Assembly: GCA_030372985.1 (NCBI GenBank)
Contig: JAUCQB010000193.1
Coordinates: 1-64,000, forward strand
Direction: 5' to 3'
Length of the DNA stretch: 64,000 nt
From: Phycisphaerae bacterium
Lineage (GTDB): Bacteria > Planctomycetota > Phycisphaerae > UBA1845 > PWPN01
The notes beneath the pieces are model-generated. The model was given only the letters and a program-made list of their open reading frames with translations. It did no database searches and was not told where the DNA came from. Positions 44,127-52,695 of the stretch are shown here, in pieces (within the stretch, counting starts at the first letter, position 1; every line of letters begins with the position of its first letter). Made by a program: the position numbers and the translations under genes.

Positions 44127-44236
44127 AGCCCGTTTCAACGGGCTTTCCTGGCCAACGTAAGCCCGCTGACACGGGCTGGGATCATGGAAAGGAAGAATGG
44201 TCGTTGGCGAGCAGCAACCGGCCGCAAAACGGCCGG
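44127..44236. repeat. Three small perfect palindromes
   Basis: AGCCCG-TTTCAA-CGGGCT (44127-44144), AGCCCG-CTGACA-CGGGCT (44160-44177) and CCGGCCG-CAAAA-CGGCCGG (44218-44236). The last lies within the truncated deacetylase frame. They are REP-like in size, but no transposase-family end is recognisable in them. Confidence 0.65.
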
Positions 44237-44743
44237 CCTATCAACCCCTCCACCTTCGACGGCCAATACCAGGGACAATACACGTACGCCTACCCGATTC
44301 TGCGGGAACGAAAGCTGTTCGCGACGTCGTACATCACGACCGACTGGATTGGCACGGTCAACCACTCGGACTGGCACCAGATTCGCGAGATGGACGCTGC
44401 GGGCATCCTGGACGTTCAAAACCACACGATCAACCATCCTTGCCTGTCGCGATGCGAACGATCCGAGGTTGTTCCGCAGCTCGAGGGCTGCAACGAGGCC
44501 ATCCGTAGACATCTCGATGGCAAGATATCGCGCCACCACACCTATCCCGCCGGTGCCAACGACGAGCAGGTCCGCAAGATCGTGCGCGAGGCCGGTTTCC
44601 GCACCGCAACGACCATCCGTCCGGGTCCGGTCACCCGCACGCACGATCTCATGGGCCTGCCGCGCTACATGCTCTGCACGCACAAGACCCTGGAGCACTT
44701 CAATGCGTGGCTCACCGGAAGCGATGCCCCTCCCGCGCACTAG
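44204..44743 (+). pseudogene. Truncated polysaccharide deacetylase (CE4/NodB) fragment
   Basis: 179 codons from a TTG. CE4 motif 2 is HTINH within DVQNHTINHPCLSR, and motif 3 is YPAG. The catalytic-Asp motif 1 (FDDG) is represented only by STFDGQYQGQYTYAYPIL, with one Asp missing, and everything upstream is palindromic repeat (NRPQNGRPINPS). The gene appears beheaded where the repeats were inserted. After the stop, another frame (about 44745-44866) encodes LPTFELIIGGYATIVMVPLS, possibly a relic of a second gene. Probably inactive; a deacetylase with a rebuilt start cannot be excluded. Confidence 0.6.
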
Positions 44744-44976
44744 ACAAACTCACGTCTACCCGCAGCTGCCGACCTTCGAGTTGATCATCGGCGGTTACGC
44801 GACCATCGTCATGGTGCCCTTGAGCCGGCTTGGAGCGGACCGTTTGAGGCGATTATTACTCAAGTGAATCGGACCCTAAGAAATGGCCATCCCTGGAGAC
44901 TGAACCTGGTGCCCCCGGACATCGTAACATGAATACCTGTCACGCATGCGCTGGGTCTGGCTAGAGAGCTCAAGTT

Positions 44977-45927
44977 ATGGGGCGACTCGATTTGGAGCAG
45001 CAGCACAGACGTTACTGTCCAAAGTGCGGTTACGACCTTCGGGGTCAGACGCACAATCGCTGTCCCGAGTGCGGCAACGAGTTTGATCCTGATGACCCGG
45101 GCACGTTTGTGACTTGCCCGCCCCCGCGCATGAGGCTGCGGTCGATTCTGTCGCCTCTGTGCAACCGGTATGTGTGCATGGGCGTGATACTCTCAATTGC
45201 CACCGCTGTCTACCTCGTGGCGAGGGATCATACTCTGTCGCAAACATTGCCCCTGCCTCTGAAGGTTCCGCTTAGCCAGTTGGACGCAGAGCGGCTCTCG
45301 CCATGTGTGCTTGTCGAAGCCAAACGTTTTGACCCTCTGCTCTATGTCGTGGATCAGCCGCCTTTGGACGACTACGTTTGCTGGCTGATGCAGGATGAGC
45401 AGGGTCGCAGGATTTCGCTCTTCGTGACCTACAGCTCGGCTTCTCTGGAGAACCCCATGCATGTTGTGCACGGCTCATTTGCCGGTCGTACCCGTTGGGT
45501 TGGACGAACTGAAGAAGGCATCACTATCGCCAGTCGCGGGCGAATAATCAGCGTGCCGCTGAGAGCAGATGAATTCGAGAAACATGCCAAGGAAGTCGTG
45601 AAACGGTGGATCACCGTCCGCACCTGTTATGCCAACGGAGAGTTCTGCCGCGATGTGTGGGGGGCAGGCCAAGCCATACGGGATTCACATGAGCGACATG
45701 TATACTTCTCGCAGGTTGATGTCAGCATGGAGTCTGATTCGCAGACAACGTTGGAGGAAGCGACTGAGTCCATGAAACGCTTTCTTCAAGTCGTCATTCC
45801 GGTACTGTTGGAAGATCACTGGCCCGACTGGGACGCCAGGCCGATTCCACCACCGTCGTGGTTTCCGTGGTTGCCTGTCAAGTCCAGACCGTTGCCGGTC
45901 ACGCAACCGTCATCAGAAGAGCGGTGA
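44977..45927 (+). CDS. Zinc-ribbon membrane protein of unknown function
   Basis: 316 residues. The N-terminus is a double CxxC zinc ribbon (YCPKCGYDLRG ... RCPECGNEFDPDD, about 13-43), followed by one transmembrane helix (about 66-82; MGVILSIATAVYLV) and about 230 residues with no recognised family. This arrangement, a cytoplasmic ribbon and a periplasmic domain, recurs in planctomycetes without assigned function. There is no ribosome site before the ATG and no promoter I can see. The downstream intergenic DNA carries a copy of the repeat also found inside the esterase gene. Confidence 0.65.
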   Translation: MGRLDLEQQHRRYCPKCGYDLRGQTHNRCPECGNEFDPDDPGTFVTCPPPRMRLRSILSPLCNRYVCMGVILSIATAVYLVARDHTLSQTLPLPLKVPLSQLDAERLSPCVLVEAKRFDPLLYVVDQPPLDDYVCWLMQDEQGRRISLFVTYSSASLENPMHVVHGSFAGRTRWVGRTEEGITIASRGRIISVPLRADEFEKHAKEVVKRWITVRTCYANGEFCRDVWGAGQAIRDSHERHVYFSQVDVSMESDSQTTLEEATESMKRFLQVVIPVLLEDHWPDWDARPIPPPSWFPWLPVKSRPLPVTQPSSEER

Positions 45928-45939
45928 ATTGGGTCAAAG

Positions 45940-45981
45940 ATATGGCAGGTCTCGGTCGCCGGGGCGACCTCGACGCTGCCC
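45940..45981. repeat. 42-bp direct repeat, copy 1 (copy 2 at 46779-46820 inside the esterase gene)
   Basis: ATGGCAGGTCTCGGTCGCC followed by GGGGCGACCTCGACGCTG, matching 46779-46820 with about three mismatches. It contains a GGTCGCC/GGCGACC palindrome. Confidence 0.75.
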
Positions 45982-46031
45982 TACTGCCAGAGCTCGCCGC
46001 AACCTGCCCACCGACAACCCGTCGGGGTTTG

Positions 46032-46313
46032 TCAGGGTTTGGTCTTCAGCAGCACGATCTTCGCGTCGATGTCGGTCGGGATCGGCATCATCACTGCGTC
46101 CCAGGTTGTCGGGATGGGGATGATGCCCGTCTGAGAAGGCTTCAGTATCGCCCGGCCGGGATGTGCCTTTTTGATGATGATCGGCGGGACGGCCGATCGG
46201 ATTGTGGCACGGCGATACACGACTTGCGGCTTGGCTGCTTTGGCGGTGGAAGCAAGTCCGACGATCACGGCAAGCCCAAGGAGAAGGCCCAGCCGAACGA
46301 GGTGACTGGTCAT
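46032..46313 (-). CDS. Small secreted protein of unknown function
   Basis: 93 residues from an ATG at 46313, with a consensus AGGAGGTG 6 bases upstream and a TATAAT at 46338-46333, giving a very short leader. A signal peptide (MTSHLVRLGLLLGLAVIVGLASTAKA) is followed by about 67 residues rich in Pro, Ile and Lys (PPIIIKKAHPGRAILKPSQ). No family is recognised. The excellent initiation signals argue that it is a real, well-expressed gene in otherwise repeat-rich DNA. Confidence 0.7.
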   Translation of the reverse strand: MTSHLVRLGLLLGLAVIVGLASTAKAAKPQVVYRRATIRSAVPPIIIKKAHPGRAILKPSQTGIIPIPTTWDAVMMPIPTDIDAKIVLLKTKP

Positions 46314-46332
46314 GATAACACCTCCTGATCTC

Positions 46333-46338
46333 ATTATA
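46333..46338 (-). promoter_or_regulatory. -10 element for the small secreted protein
   Basis: Perfect TATAAT on the minus strand in the context GATATAATGAGA, about 20 bases upstream of the start codon. The -35 region is T-rich (CTTTTT) and weak. Confidence 0.45.
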
Positions 46339-46430
46339 TCAGACGCACGGGTGTGAAAAAGGTTCGCATCAGGGCCACCGAATCATGGCAGAGCCCGCCA
46401 CTCCGATGCGTAGAGCCAACCCCACTTGTG

Positions 46431-46450
46431 GAGCCGACGCCCTCGTCGGC
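46431..46450. repeat. Short dispersed palindrome GCCGACGCCCTCGTCGGC
   Basis: A near copy, lacking the last GC, occurs just after the SGNH gene at 43221-43236. Confidence 0.6.
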
Positions 46451-46557
46451 AGTTACTCAGACTGAGCATTCTCCTCCGCGCGAGTAAGGTTCGGCGCACG
46501 ATGCCGCTTGGATGAGCAGTAGACGACCGAATTGAAGCCGATTGGCGAGCCTGTAGA

Positions 46558-48060
46558 ATGAGCCACGGCTGGTGCATGGAGATACCTGTTTTGAAGCTGC
46601 TGAGCAGAGGACTATTTCGGCTTTTGGTCGCCTTGGGGTTTGTGTTGGTCGCGGCAATTGCGGCCGGTCAGCCTGAGGTCATGGGCGAGCCCAGACGGGC
46701 TGAGAGCGCCTGTGAACAAGGTAGGGCACGGTCGGAGCCGCCGACGGCGGCGGAGACCTGCCGCCCGCGGCTCAACCATGTGGCAGGCCTCGGTCGCCGT
46801 GGCGACCTCGACGCTGGCCTGCGGTCGGGCAGTGTTGGTTTTCGTCCAGGCTCTGAGCCGACAGAGTCCTCCTTGCCTGCTACTGCCTCGAAGCCGGCCA
46901 CTGGTCCTGCTCCACTCCTTTCCGCTCCAGCGATCGAACGGATCCCGTTGCCGATTCCCGGCCGTGATGGCCACGCGTTCTACGTGTTGCGTAAGCCCGC
47001 CGGTTACGGCCCGGGCCAGATGCCCCCGCTCATCATCGCCCTACACGGCACCGATGACACGGCAGCGCAGATGGTCGATTTCTGGGGCGCCCGCAACATG
47101 CGGATTTCGCCGCTGATCGCGGCACCGCAGGGTGTCGGGCCCGGATGGCGGGACAGTGATACAGCCATGATCCAGACGATGTTCGAGCACCTGCAGGCGA
47201 ATGTGACCTACGACACGCAGCGGGTGCTGTTGGCGGGTTTCTCGGCCGGCGGGGCGATGAGCTTTCAGTTTCTTTACGTCGAGAAAGCCCCCGTCACGGC
47301 CGTGGCGGCGCTGGCCAACTATGTCCCTCCCTGGATCACGAGCGAGCAAGTCAAGGCCAGGGCGCACGTGCCGGTGTTCTACGCGGTGGGCATGGCGGAC
47401 ATCAACCACGAGCGAATGCGTGAAGGCCTTCAGCGGCTTCGAGCCGCCGGTGCTAGGGTCGATCTGGATCGCCCCCGCATCGGCCACGTGCTCGACAGCG
47501 ACGTGGCCCAGGAGGCGCTCGACTGGTTCTTTGATCGCTGTGCCGATCATATCAGCGCCGCCCTTGACCGGATGACCGCTGCCAGGCTCGTCACCGACCT
47601 GCCGTCGCTCGATCGAATATGCGTGCAGCGGCCCTGGCACGAGGCGGCTCATGTCCGGCGGGCGGAGCGACTGATCGAAGACCTCGAGGCGCCCGGCAGG
47701 CTCGAGCTGGTCAAGGCCCGCGCATGTGCCGCCGAAAGCCGACCGGCTGATGCCGTGGAAGTCCTGCAGGAAATCGAGAGCCGGTTCATCGCCGGACCGC
47801 TCGCCCGCGAGGCTCGCGGCCTGCGTCTGCACCTGGAGTCCGACCCCGCCGTACGCCGCGAGATTGCCGACCGCCTCGCCAGCCGACGGGCGGAGCAAGC
47901 GTTGTCCTTGTACGCAAGCGCCCAGCGGCTGGTCGTGCAGCGTCAGTTTGACGAGGCGGCCGAGCAGTGCCGCCGGGTCATCGATCTCTATGGCGAAACG
48001 CCTGGCGCCGAGCGAGCCAGGACGCTTCTTCAGCTTCTGGAGAACAGGAAACAACCGTGA
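46558..48060 (+). CDS. Secreted alpha/beta hydrolase (PHB depolymerase/esterase-like) with helical C-terminal region
   Basis: 500 residues; an ATG at 46576 is an equally good start. A signal peptide (RLLVALGFVLVAAIAAG) is followed by a low-complexity stretch of which residues about 54-88 are encoded by two dispersed repeats (46718-46820). The hydrolase domain (about 125-330) has LIIALHGTDDT, the nucleophile elbow GFSAGGAMSF, and a possible late His in IGHVLDSD. It resembles polyhydroxybutyrate depolymerase/feruloyl esterase-like carboxylesterases. The last about 150 residues are helical, TPR-like (AEQALSLYASAQRLVVQRQFDEAAEQCRRVIDLYGETPGAE). Its stop overlaps the next gene's GTG as GTGA. Confidence 0.8.
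   Translation: MSHGWCMEIPVLKLLSRGLFRLLVALGFVLVAAIAAGQPEVMGEPRRAESACEQGRARSEPPTAAETCRPRLNHVAGLGRRGDLDAGLRSGSVGFRPGSEPTESSLPATASKPATGPAPLLSAPAIERIPLPIPGRDGHAFYVLRKPAGYGPGQMPPLIIALHGTDDTAAQMVDFWGARNMRISPLIAAPQGVGPGWRDSDTAMIQTMFEHLQANVTYDTQRVLLAGFSAGGAMSFQFLYVEKAPVTAVAALANYVPPWITSEQVKARAHVPVFYAVGMADINHERMREGLQRLRAAGARVDLDRPRIGHVLDSDVAQEALDWFFDRCADHISAALDRMTAARLVTDLPSLDRICVQRPWHEAAHVRRAERLIEDLEAPGRLELVKARACAAESRPADAVEVLQEIESRFIAGPLAREARGLRLHLESDPAVRREIADRLASRRAEQALSLYASAQRLVVQRQFDEAAEQCRRVIDLYGETPGAERARTLLQLLENRKQP
46718..46820. repeat. Two dispersed repeats inside the esterase coding sequence
   Basis: 46718-46759 (AAGGTAGGGCACGGTCGGAG...) matches 43259-43300 downstream of the SGNH gene. 46779-46820 matches 45940-45981. 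Both matches are intergenic elsewhere but translated here. Confidence 0.7.
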
Positions 48061-48722
48061 GCCACAACGACCTTCGTATTCAAGCTTTTGTCGATCCGAA
48101 TTTCGCCGAGAACGCTTACGCGGTCAGTGTTCTGTCCGATGATGGGAATCGCATCGGTTGGGTGATCGATCCGAGTTTTGCGCCGGCGGTCGACAACCTG
48201 CTGGAATACTCGGCCGCCGAGCGCATCACCGTCGAGAGAATCCTCCTGACCCACGGGCATGGGGACCACATTGCCGGCGTCGACAAGGTTCACTCGGCGT
48301 TCCCGACGGCCCAGGTGGGCATTCACCCGGCGGACAGGCCGATGCTCGCCGACGGACGACGAAACCTGTCTGCCATGTTCGGTATTGACTTGGCCATCCA
48401 GACCCCGGCCAACCTCGACCTGATCGACGGGATGACCCTGCCCCTGGGGGCCCTTTCCTGGCGGGTCCTGGACACCTCGGGGCATTCGCCCGGTGGGGTC
48501 TCACTTTATTGTGCGCAGGCGGGCATCGTTTTCACCGGGGACGCCCTGTTTCCCGGCAGTATTGGGCGAACGGATTTCCCCGGCTCCAACGGCCGGCAAT
48601 TGCTCGCCAACATTCGCCGTCATCTCCTGACCCTGCCCGATGAAACCACCGTGTACGCCGGCCACGGACCTCCGACCACCATCGGGATTGAACGAAAGTC
48701 GAATCCGTTCCTGGCCGAATGA
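48057..48722 (+). CDS. Metallo-beta-lactamase-fold hydrolase (glyoxalase II-like)
   Basis: 221 residues from a GTG at 48057 that overlaps the esterase stop. The zinc-binding motif is THGHGDHIAG (HxHxDH, about 63-72), with later ligands in DTSGHSPGG (His), FTGDALFP (Asp) and VYAGHGP (His). The set is complete, so the fold should bind two metals. This small single-domain class includes hydroxyacylglutathione hydrolase-like thioesterases. It is probably cytoplasmic, without a signal peptide. The coupling to an exported esterase is striking, but the pathway is not evident. Confidence 0.92.
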   Translation: MSHNDLRIQAFVDPNFAENAYAVSVLSDDGNRIGWVIDPSFAPAVDNLLEYSAAERITVERILLTHGHGDHIAGVDKVHSAFPTAQVGIHPADRPMLADGRRNLSAMFGIDLAIQTPANLDLIDGMTLPLGALSWRVLDTSGHSPGGVSLYCAQAGIVFTGDALFPGSIGRTDFPGSNGRQLLANIRRHLLTLPDETTVYAGHGPPTTIGIERKSNPFLAE

Positions 48723-49025
48723 TCTGGTAGGCGCTTCGAGCGTGGCGCAGCGGCCCGCGCTGTTTTCGTCGGGACGATGCCGCACATCCGTGGCCGAATC
48801 CTGCCGAAATCGCGTGGAAATCCGCGACGCCGCGGGCATAGAATTGAGTGAAGGCACCGCGAAGAGCCGCCACTGTGCGAAGGTGGTGGCGCCAGACAGA
48901 TACCTCTTAATGTTGCCATAGCGCCGGTGCCGCACTCGATGCCCGGAGGATCAGCGCCGGGCGGTCGGCGAGGTGCGGCTGGATACGTCAGACCGCCGGG
49001 GGGGAAGGCTCTCGGAGGACCGGCC
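48723..49025. other. Intergenic region, nothing recognised
   Basis: About 300 bases between the MBL hydrolase and the zinc-ribbon protein. I see no gene, repeat or convincing promoter beyond the GGAGG ribosome site of the next gene. Confidence 0.5.
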
Positions 49026-49421
49026 ATGACAGGCCATCAGGGCAGGATCGAGACCCGATGCCCCGCCTGCGGCGCGAGGTACCGCGTGCCCGCCTCCGGC
49101 ATCGGTCACCGGGCCCGGTGTGCCGGGTGCGGCGGCTCGTTTCGGGTCGCCCCGGCCGCGTCCCAGCCCAGACCCGGCGATCTCCGCCATCCACCCACCG
49201 AGGATGACATTCTCCGCTGGCTGAACGAGGGCTTGGACGAGGATTACCGGGCAGCCCGGCCGAAGGTCATCAGCGGCAGCGACCCGGCCCGCCCCGAAGC
49301 TCACGACGATCTGCCCGCCAAGCATCCCGCACCCTCGTCGGCGGAGGCACGTGTCCCGTTCCCCAGCGACGTGATCAACTCGTCCGCCACTGCCGATGGC
49401 TCCCTCCGCAAAACAGGCTGA
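49026..49421 (+). CDS. MJ0042-type zinc-ribbon protein of unknown function
   Basis: 131 residues from the ATG at 49026, which has GGAGG 8 bases upstream. The N-terminal zinc ribbon is TRCPACGARYRVPASGIG then RARCAGCGGSFRV (CxxC ... CxxC, about 10-40), like the MJ0042 family domain. The rest is Pro/Ala/Asp-rich and probably disordered, with one possible helix (TEDDILRWLNEGLDEDYRAA). No transmembrane segment. Proteins of this form are common in planctomycetes and lack assigned roles. Confidence 0.65.
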   Translation: MTGHQGRIETRCPACGARYRVPASGIGHRARCAGCGGSFRVAPAASQPRPGDLRHPPTEDDILRWLNEGLDEDYRAARPKVISGSDPARPEAHDDLPAKHPAPSSAEARVPFPSDVINSSATADGSLRKTG

Positions 49422-49846
49422 CCAAGTTTTGGCGCAATCCGTCCATAGCGGATTTGGCTCCCCCGCCCGCGATCCCGAGAATTGGCCGTTGCCTCTCGAT
49501 TGACTGTCGGAATTTCGCCGCTCCGCAAAGAAGCGTGCCTCCCCCCTTGGCGAATAACCGTCCACTGCTTGTCCGCACCACCAGTGTGTCCCTGCCAGCC
49601 GCCGGCTCTTTGGCGATTAAGCCGCGCTGCTCGTGCTGATTGTCCTGCAACTTCGTTGCTGAAGGCCGTATAAACCACCGATAATGGTGGTGTCTGCCAG
49701 CGATGGGGTAAAGAGGCGGCGACACAACTGTCTGCGCACAAGAACCGAGTCTTGGTTGCCAACGCTGCTGCGTGCGGTCGCGGGCAGCGGTTGGACGGTG
49801 GCGGTTGCGTCATCGGCAAGCAGGACCGGCCAGGGAGGATGTTTCA
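49422..49846. other. Intergenic region upstream of mltA
   Basis: About 425 bases without a gene. A possible promoter is TTGCTG (49656-49661), 18 bp, GATAAT (49680-49685). The -10 lies in the small palindrome CCACC-GATAAT-GGTGG, which would suit a regulator site. Confidence 0.4.
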
Positions 49847-51043
49847 ATGACTACCACGCGTCGTTGTATCTGGTTGGGTGTCACGTTGATGGTCTTGGGC
49901 GTGTTCGGCTGCAAACAAAAGACGGTCGAGCTCGCGCCGGAACCGCCGGACTACTATAAGCCATTGCCTCCGGGCGAGATGGCCCTGGTTAAGATCACCG
50001 ATCCGGCACAGCTCCCCGATTTCAGCGAGGCTTACCACCACCAGACCAATCTCGAGTACGCGGCGGCCAACAGCCTCGAGTACCTGAGCAAGGACTCGTC
50101 GAAGAACTATTTCCCTTACCTCGATATCACTCATGAGCGGGCGACCCGCAGTGTCGAGGTTTTCATGCAGACGCTCAGGGAAGCCAGGTCGCCCGAGGAT
50201 CTGGACCGCCTGATCAAGGAACGGTTCGATGTCTACGTGTCGCGCGGGTGCGATGACAAAGGGACGGTGCTGTTCACCAGCTACTATCGCCCCATCTTTG
50301 ATGCGCGGCTGCGGCCCGACGCCGAGTTCAAGTACCCGCTGTACAAGAAGCCTCCAGACATCGAATTGAATGAGACCACGATGACCTATCAGCGCAAGGG
50401 CGGCGGCCCGTACCTGACTCGCCCGGAGATCGAGCACGGGGCCCTGGCCGGCAAGGGGCTGGAACTGTGCTACCTGCGCGACCGGTTCGAAGCGTACATC
50501 GTCACCGTGCAGGGTTCCGGGAAGCTCCGCCTTGAGGACGGCTCGTTCCTGGAGATCGGCTATGCCGGCGACAACGGCCACGAGTACACCTCGGTTGGCC
50601 AACAACTCGTCGATCGACGCATGATCCCGCCGAAGGAGCTGTCGCTGCAGGGCCTGATCCGGTTCTTCAAGGAACGCCCGGAAGAGCTGGATGCCAGCCT
50701 GGCGGTCAACAAGCGGTACGTGTTCTTCACTCCGCGTCAGGGCGGTCCGTTCGGCAGCCTGAACGTGCCGGTGTCGCCGTATCGTTCGCTTGCTACGGAC
50801 AAGCAGGTCTATCCGCGAGCCTGCCCGGCGTACATCCAGACGGTGCTCCCGGCCCGCCTGAACGGCGTCGGGGAGATCGCCGACCACCGCTATAAGGCCT
50901 TCGCGTTTGACCAGGACACCGGCGGTGCGATCCGGGCGGCCGGCCGCGGCGACCTGTTCATCGGCACCGGTCCCGAGATCGGCGAACTGGCCGGCCGGAC
51001 CTTCTCCGAAGGCAAGCTCTACTACATCGCGGTGAAGGAATAG
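49847..51043 (+). CDS. mltA: MltA-type membrane-bound lytic murein transglycosylase
   Basis: 398 residues from the ATG at 49847, with GGGAGG 9 bases upstream. The lipobox LGVFGC (Cys22) anchors it as a lipoprotein. The MltA domain contains FTSYYRPIFDARL and the substrate-groove segment YIVTVQGSGKLRLEDG. The C-terminal 3D domain ends with AFDQDTGGAIRAAGRGDLFIGTG, which supplies the catalytic Asp. It cleaves peptidoglycan glycan strands to 1,6-anhydromuropeptides in the periplasm. Its presence supports a peptidoglycan sacculus. A strong terminator follows. Confidence 0.93.
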   Translation: MTTTRRCIWLGVTLMVLGVFGCKQKTVELAPEPPDYYKPLPPGEMALVKITDPAQLPDFSEAYHHQTNLEYAAANSLEYLSKDSSKNYFPYLDITHERATRSVEVFMQTLREARSPEDLDRLIKERFDVYVSRGCDDKGTVLFTSYYRPIFDARLRPDAEFKYPLYKKPPDIELNETTMTYQRKGGGPYLTRPEIEHGALAGKGLELCYLRDRFEAYIVTVQGSGKLRLEDGSFLEIGYAGDNGHEYTSVGQQLVDRRMIPPKELSLQGLIRFFKERPEELDASLAVNKRYVFFTPRQGGPFGSLNVPVSPYRSLATDKQVYPRACPAYIQTVLPARLNGVGEIADHRYKAFAFDQDTGGAIRAAGRGDLFIGTGPEIGELAGRTFSEGKLYYIAVKE

Positions 51044-51080
51044 TCGTCACAACCTCGCATTGCCGCGCGGACAACATCAG

Positions 51081-51126
51081 AAAAACGGCCGGGTCTCCAA
51101 GTGAGCCCCGGCCGTTTTCCTTTTTC
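51081..51126 (+). terminator. Rho-independent terminator after mltA
   Basis: A perfect 12-bp stem AAAACGGCCGGG / CCCGGCCGTTTT (51082-51093 and 51107-51118), 13-base loop, then CCTTTTTCC. Confidence 0.88.
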
Positions 51127-51197
51127 CGCACGGCTGCCGGAGAATCACCGGAACCTGCATGGGGCGGTTATTTTCCGGCACACCCTGTCGGGATCGT

Positions 51198-51962
51198 AAA
51201 AGGTGTCAGGATGATTTTTATTGACATTGGGTTGGGATCATGGTAGTCTGAGGTGATGGGACGGCCGCCGCGAATTACCGAGGCTGGGGTTGCGTATCAC
51301 CTGTTGAATCGTCGGGTGATGCGGCTGACGATCTTTGAGAAGCAGGAGGACTATTCGGCGTTCGAGCGGGTGCTGGCCGAGGGGCTGGATCGGCCGGACG
51401 CCCCGAAGCTGCTGGCGTATTGCCTGATGCCGAATCACTGGCACTTGGTGGTTCATGCAGGCAGAGCGACGGACCTGTCGACATGGATGCAGTGGATCAC
51501 GGTGACCCATACCCACCGCTGGCACGCCCACTACCATAGCGCCGGCGAAGGCCCTTTGTATCAGGGCCGGTTCAAGAGTTTTCCGGTTCAGGATGACGTT
51601 CACTTTCTGACTGTCTGCCGGTACGTCGAGGCGAACGGGTTGCGTGCGGGTTTGGTGGATCGGGCGGAGGATTGGCGTTGGGGCAGCCTCTGGGCCTGGC
51701 GGACGGGCGGGGGAGAGCTGAGCGGCCGGCTCAGGCCCTGGCCGGTGGACCGGCCTCGCAACTGGGTTGCGGACGTGAACCGTACGATGGATGATGGGGC
51801 ATTGAAGGTGGTGCGGCAGTCGGCCATGCGCGGCATGCCCCTGGGGACCGACGGGTGGAAGGCGAGAATCGCCGCTCGGCTCGGCCTGGAAATCACCCTG
51901 CGTCCCCGCGGACGACCGCGGAAAGAACATGCGGCAAGAGAAAAATCATCCTGACACCTTTT
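51198..51962 (+). mobile_element. RAYT transposase element with terminal inverted repeats (complete)
   Basis: 765 bp bounded by 22-bp perfect inverted repeats containing GGTGTCAGGATGATTTTT. The transposase gene lies within, and its stop codon falls inside the right repeat. Two non-autonomous relatives with the same ends lie at 52679-52875 and 38949-39071. Confidence 0.88.
51256..51954 (+). CDS. REP-associated tyrosine transposase (RAYT, Y1/HUH family)
   Basis: 232 residues from the ATG at 51256. MGRPPRITEAGVAYHLLNRR is the usual RAYT opening. The HUH metal motif is LMPNHWHLVVH (about 59-69), and the catalytic Tyr lies in CRYVEANGLRAGLV (usual YVExNPVRAGLV). The basic C-terminus (LRPRGRPRKEH) probably binds DNA. 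RAYTs are single-strand DNA transposases that mobilise REP palindromes. The last residues (REKSS) and the stop are encoded by the element's own right terminal repeat. All key residues are present, so it may be active. Confidence 0.9.
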   Translation: MGRPPRITEAGVAYHLLNRRVMRLTIFEKQEDYSAFERVLAEGLDRPDAPKLLAYCLMPNHWHLVVHAGRATDLSTWMQWITVTHTHRWHAHYHSAGEGPLYQGRFKSFPVQDDVHFLTVCRYVEANGLRAGLVDRAEDWRWGSLWAWRTGGGELSGRLRPWPVDRPRNWVADVNRTMDDGALKVVRQSAMRGMPLGTDGWKARIAARLGLEITLRPRGRPRKEHAAREKSS

Positions 51963-52175
51963 ATGATCGCGATAACATTCGCGAACGAAACCACTACACC
52001 GGTTCTTGCTCCACTGGGCGAAGCGTGGGTCACAAAGGGCATTTACGGTGTCCCCCAAATGCGGTACAATACCCGCCTATATTATGAGCCTTTGCAGCCC
52101 CCTGGTGTGGGATGGGTTACGTTCAACCCGGAATCGAGATGGACACTGTTCTGGAGATGGCTGACTGGTGGATAG
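51963..52175 (+). CDS. Short open frame, possible small protein
   Basis: 70 codons beginning right after the RAYT right end, with an ATG but no ribosome site. The last half (GVPQMRYNTRLYYEPLQPPGVGWVTFNP) looks coding in composition, and the frame overlaps the start of the next gene by 8 bases. It may be the tail of a gene cut by the RAYT insertion. No family is recognised. Confidence 0.3.
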   Translation: MIAITFANETTTPVLAPLGEAWVTKGIYGVPQMRYNTRLYYEPLQPPGVGWVTFNPESRWTLFWRWLTGG

Positions 52176-52695
52176 CGAATCGAGCAGAGCTCTGATAGCT
52201 GTGGGCTATTGGCACGAGCCCAGAAGCAAGGATGTTCTGCCTCATCCCCAGGAGCTGGTCGATCCTTCCTGGTGCGCGGAGGAGAGATGCTGTATAATAA
52301 AGTATCTGAGATGCGGCGTTAGGATTCGCGAAGCCCTCGGCTATTCATGGTGCCGCTTTCCAGATGGTCCACCTGATTGGGACATGGGCTGTTGCGACCT
52401 CACTGATGGAATCTGGATGTGGCCAGAGGGCCTTCACGTGTATGTGGATCGCTATTCTGTCAGGCTACCGGACGAATTCGTTGCCCACATGAAGCAGAAC
52501 GATTTCGAGATCCCGCAAGATCTGGATCAGACCGAGCTTGAGGAGCGACCGGTCGATGGCGCCTTCTGGATTGAATGGTCGAAAGCCAATTGCAGGCCTC
52601 CTCAACCTCCTCAACCGTCTCCACCTCGTTCCCTTCTGTCTGGTTTCTTGCAGCGATTTCTTGGACGGCGGAGATCGAAAAAGGTGTCAGGATGA
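52168..52695 (+). CDS. Hypothetical protein whose 3' end is formed by a RAYT-family element
   Basis: 175 residues from a GTG at 52168 with GGAGATGG about 10 bases upstream. Cys- and Trp-rich: EERCCIIKYLRCG, SWCRFPDG and MGCCDLTDGIWMWPEGLHVYVD. I do not recognise a named domain; similar small soluble proteins are, as I recall, scattered in planctomycetes. A Pro-rich stretch and basic residues close the chain. The last codons (KKVSG) and the TGA stop come from the left inverted repeat of the 197-bp element at 52679, so the native C-terminus has been replaced or extended. Confidence 0.6.
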   Translation: MDSESSRALIAVGYWHEPRSKDVLPHPQELVDPSWCAEERCCIIKYLRCGVRIREALGYSWCRFPDGPPDWDMGCCDLTDGIWMWPEGLHVYVDRYSVRLPDEFVAHMKQNDFEIPQDLDQTELEERPVDGAFWIEWSKANCRPPQPPQPSPPRSLLSGFLQRFLGRRRSKKVSG

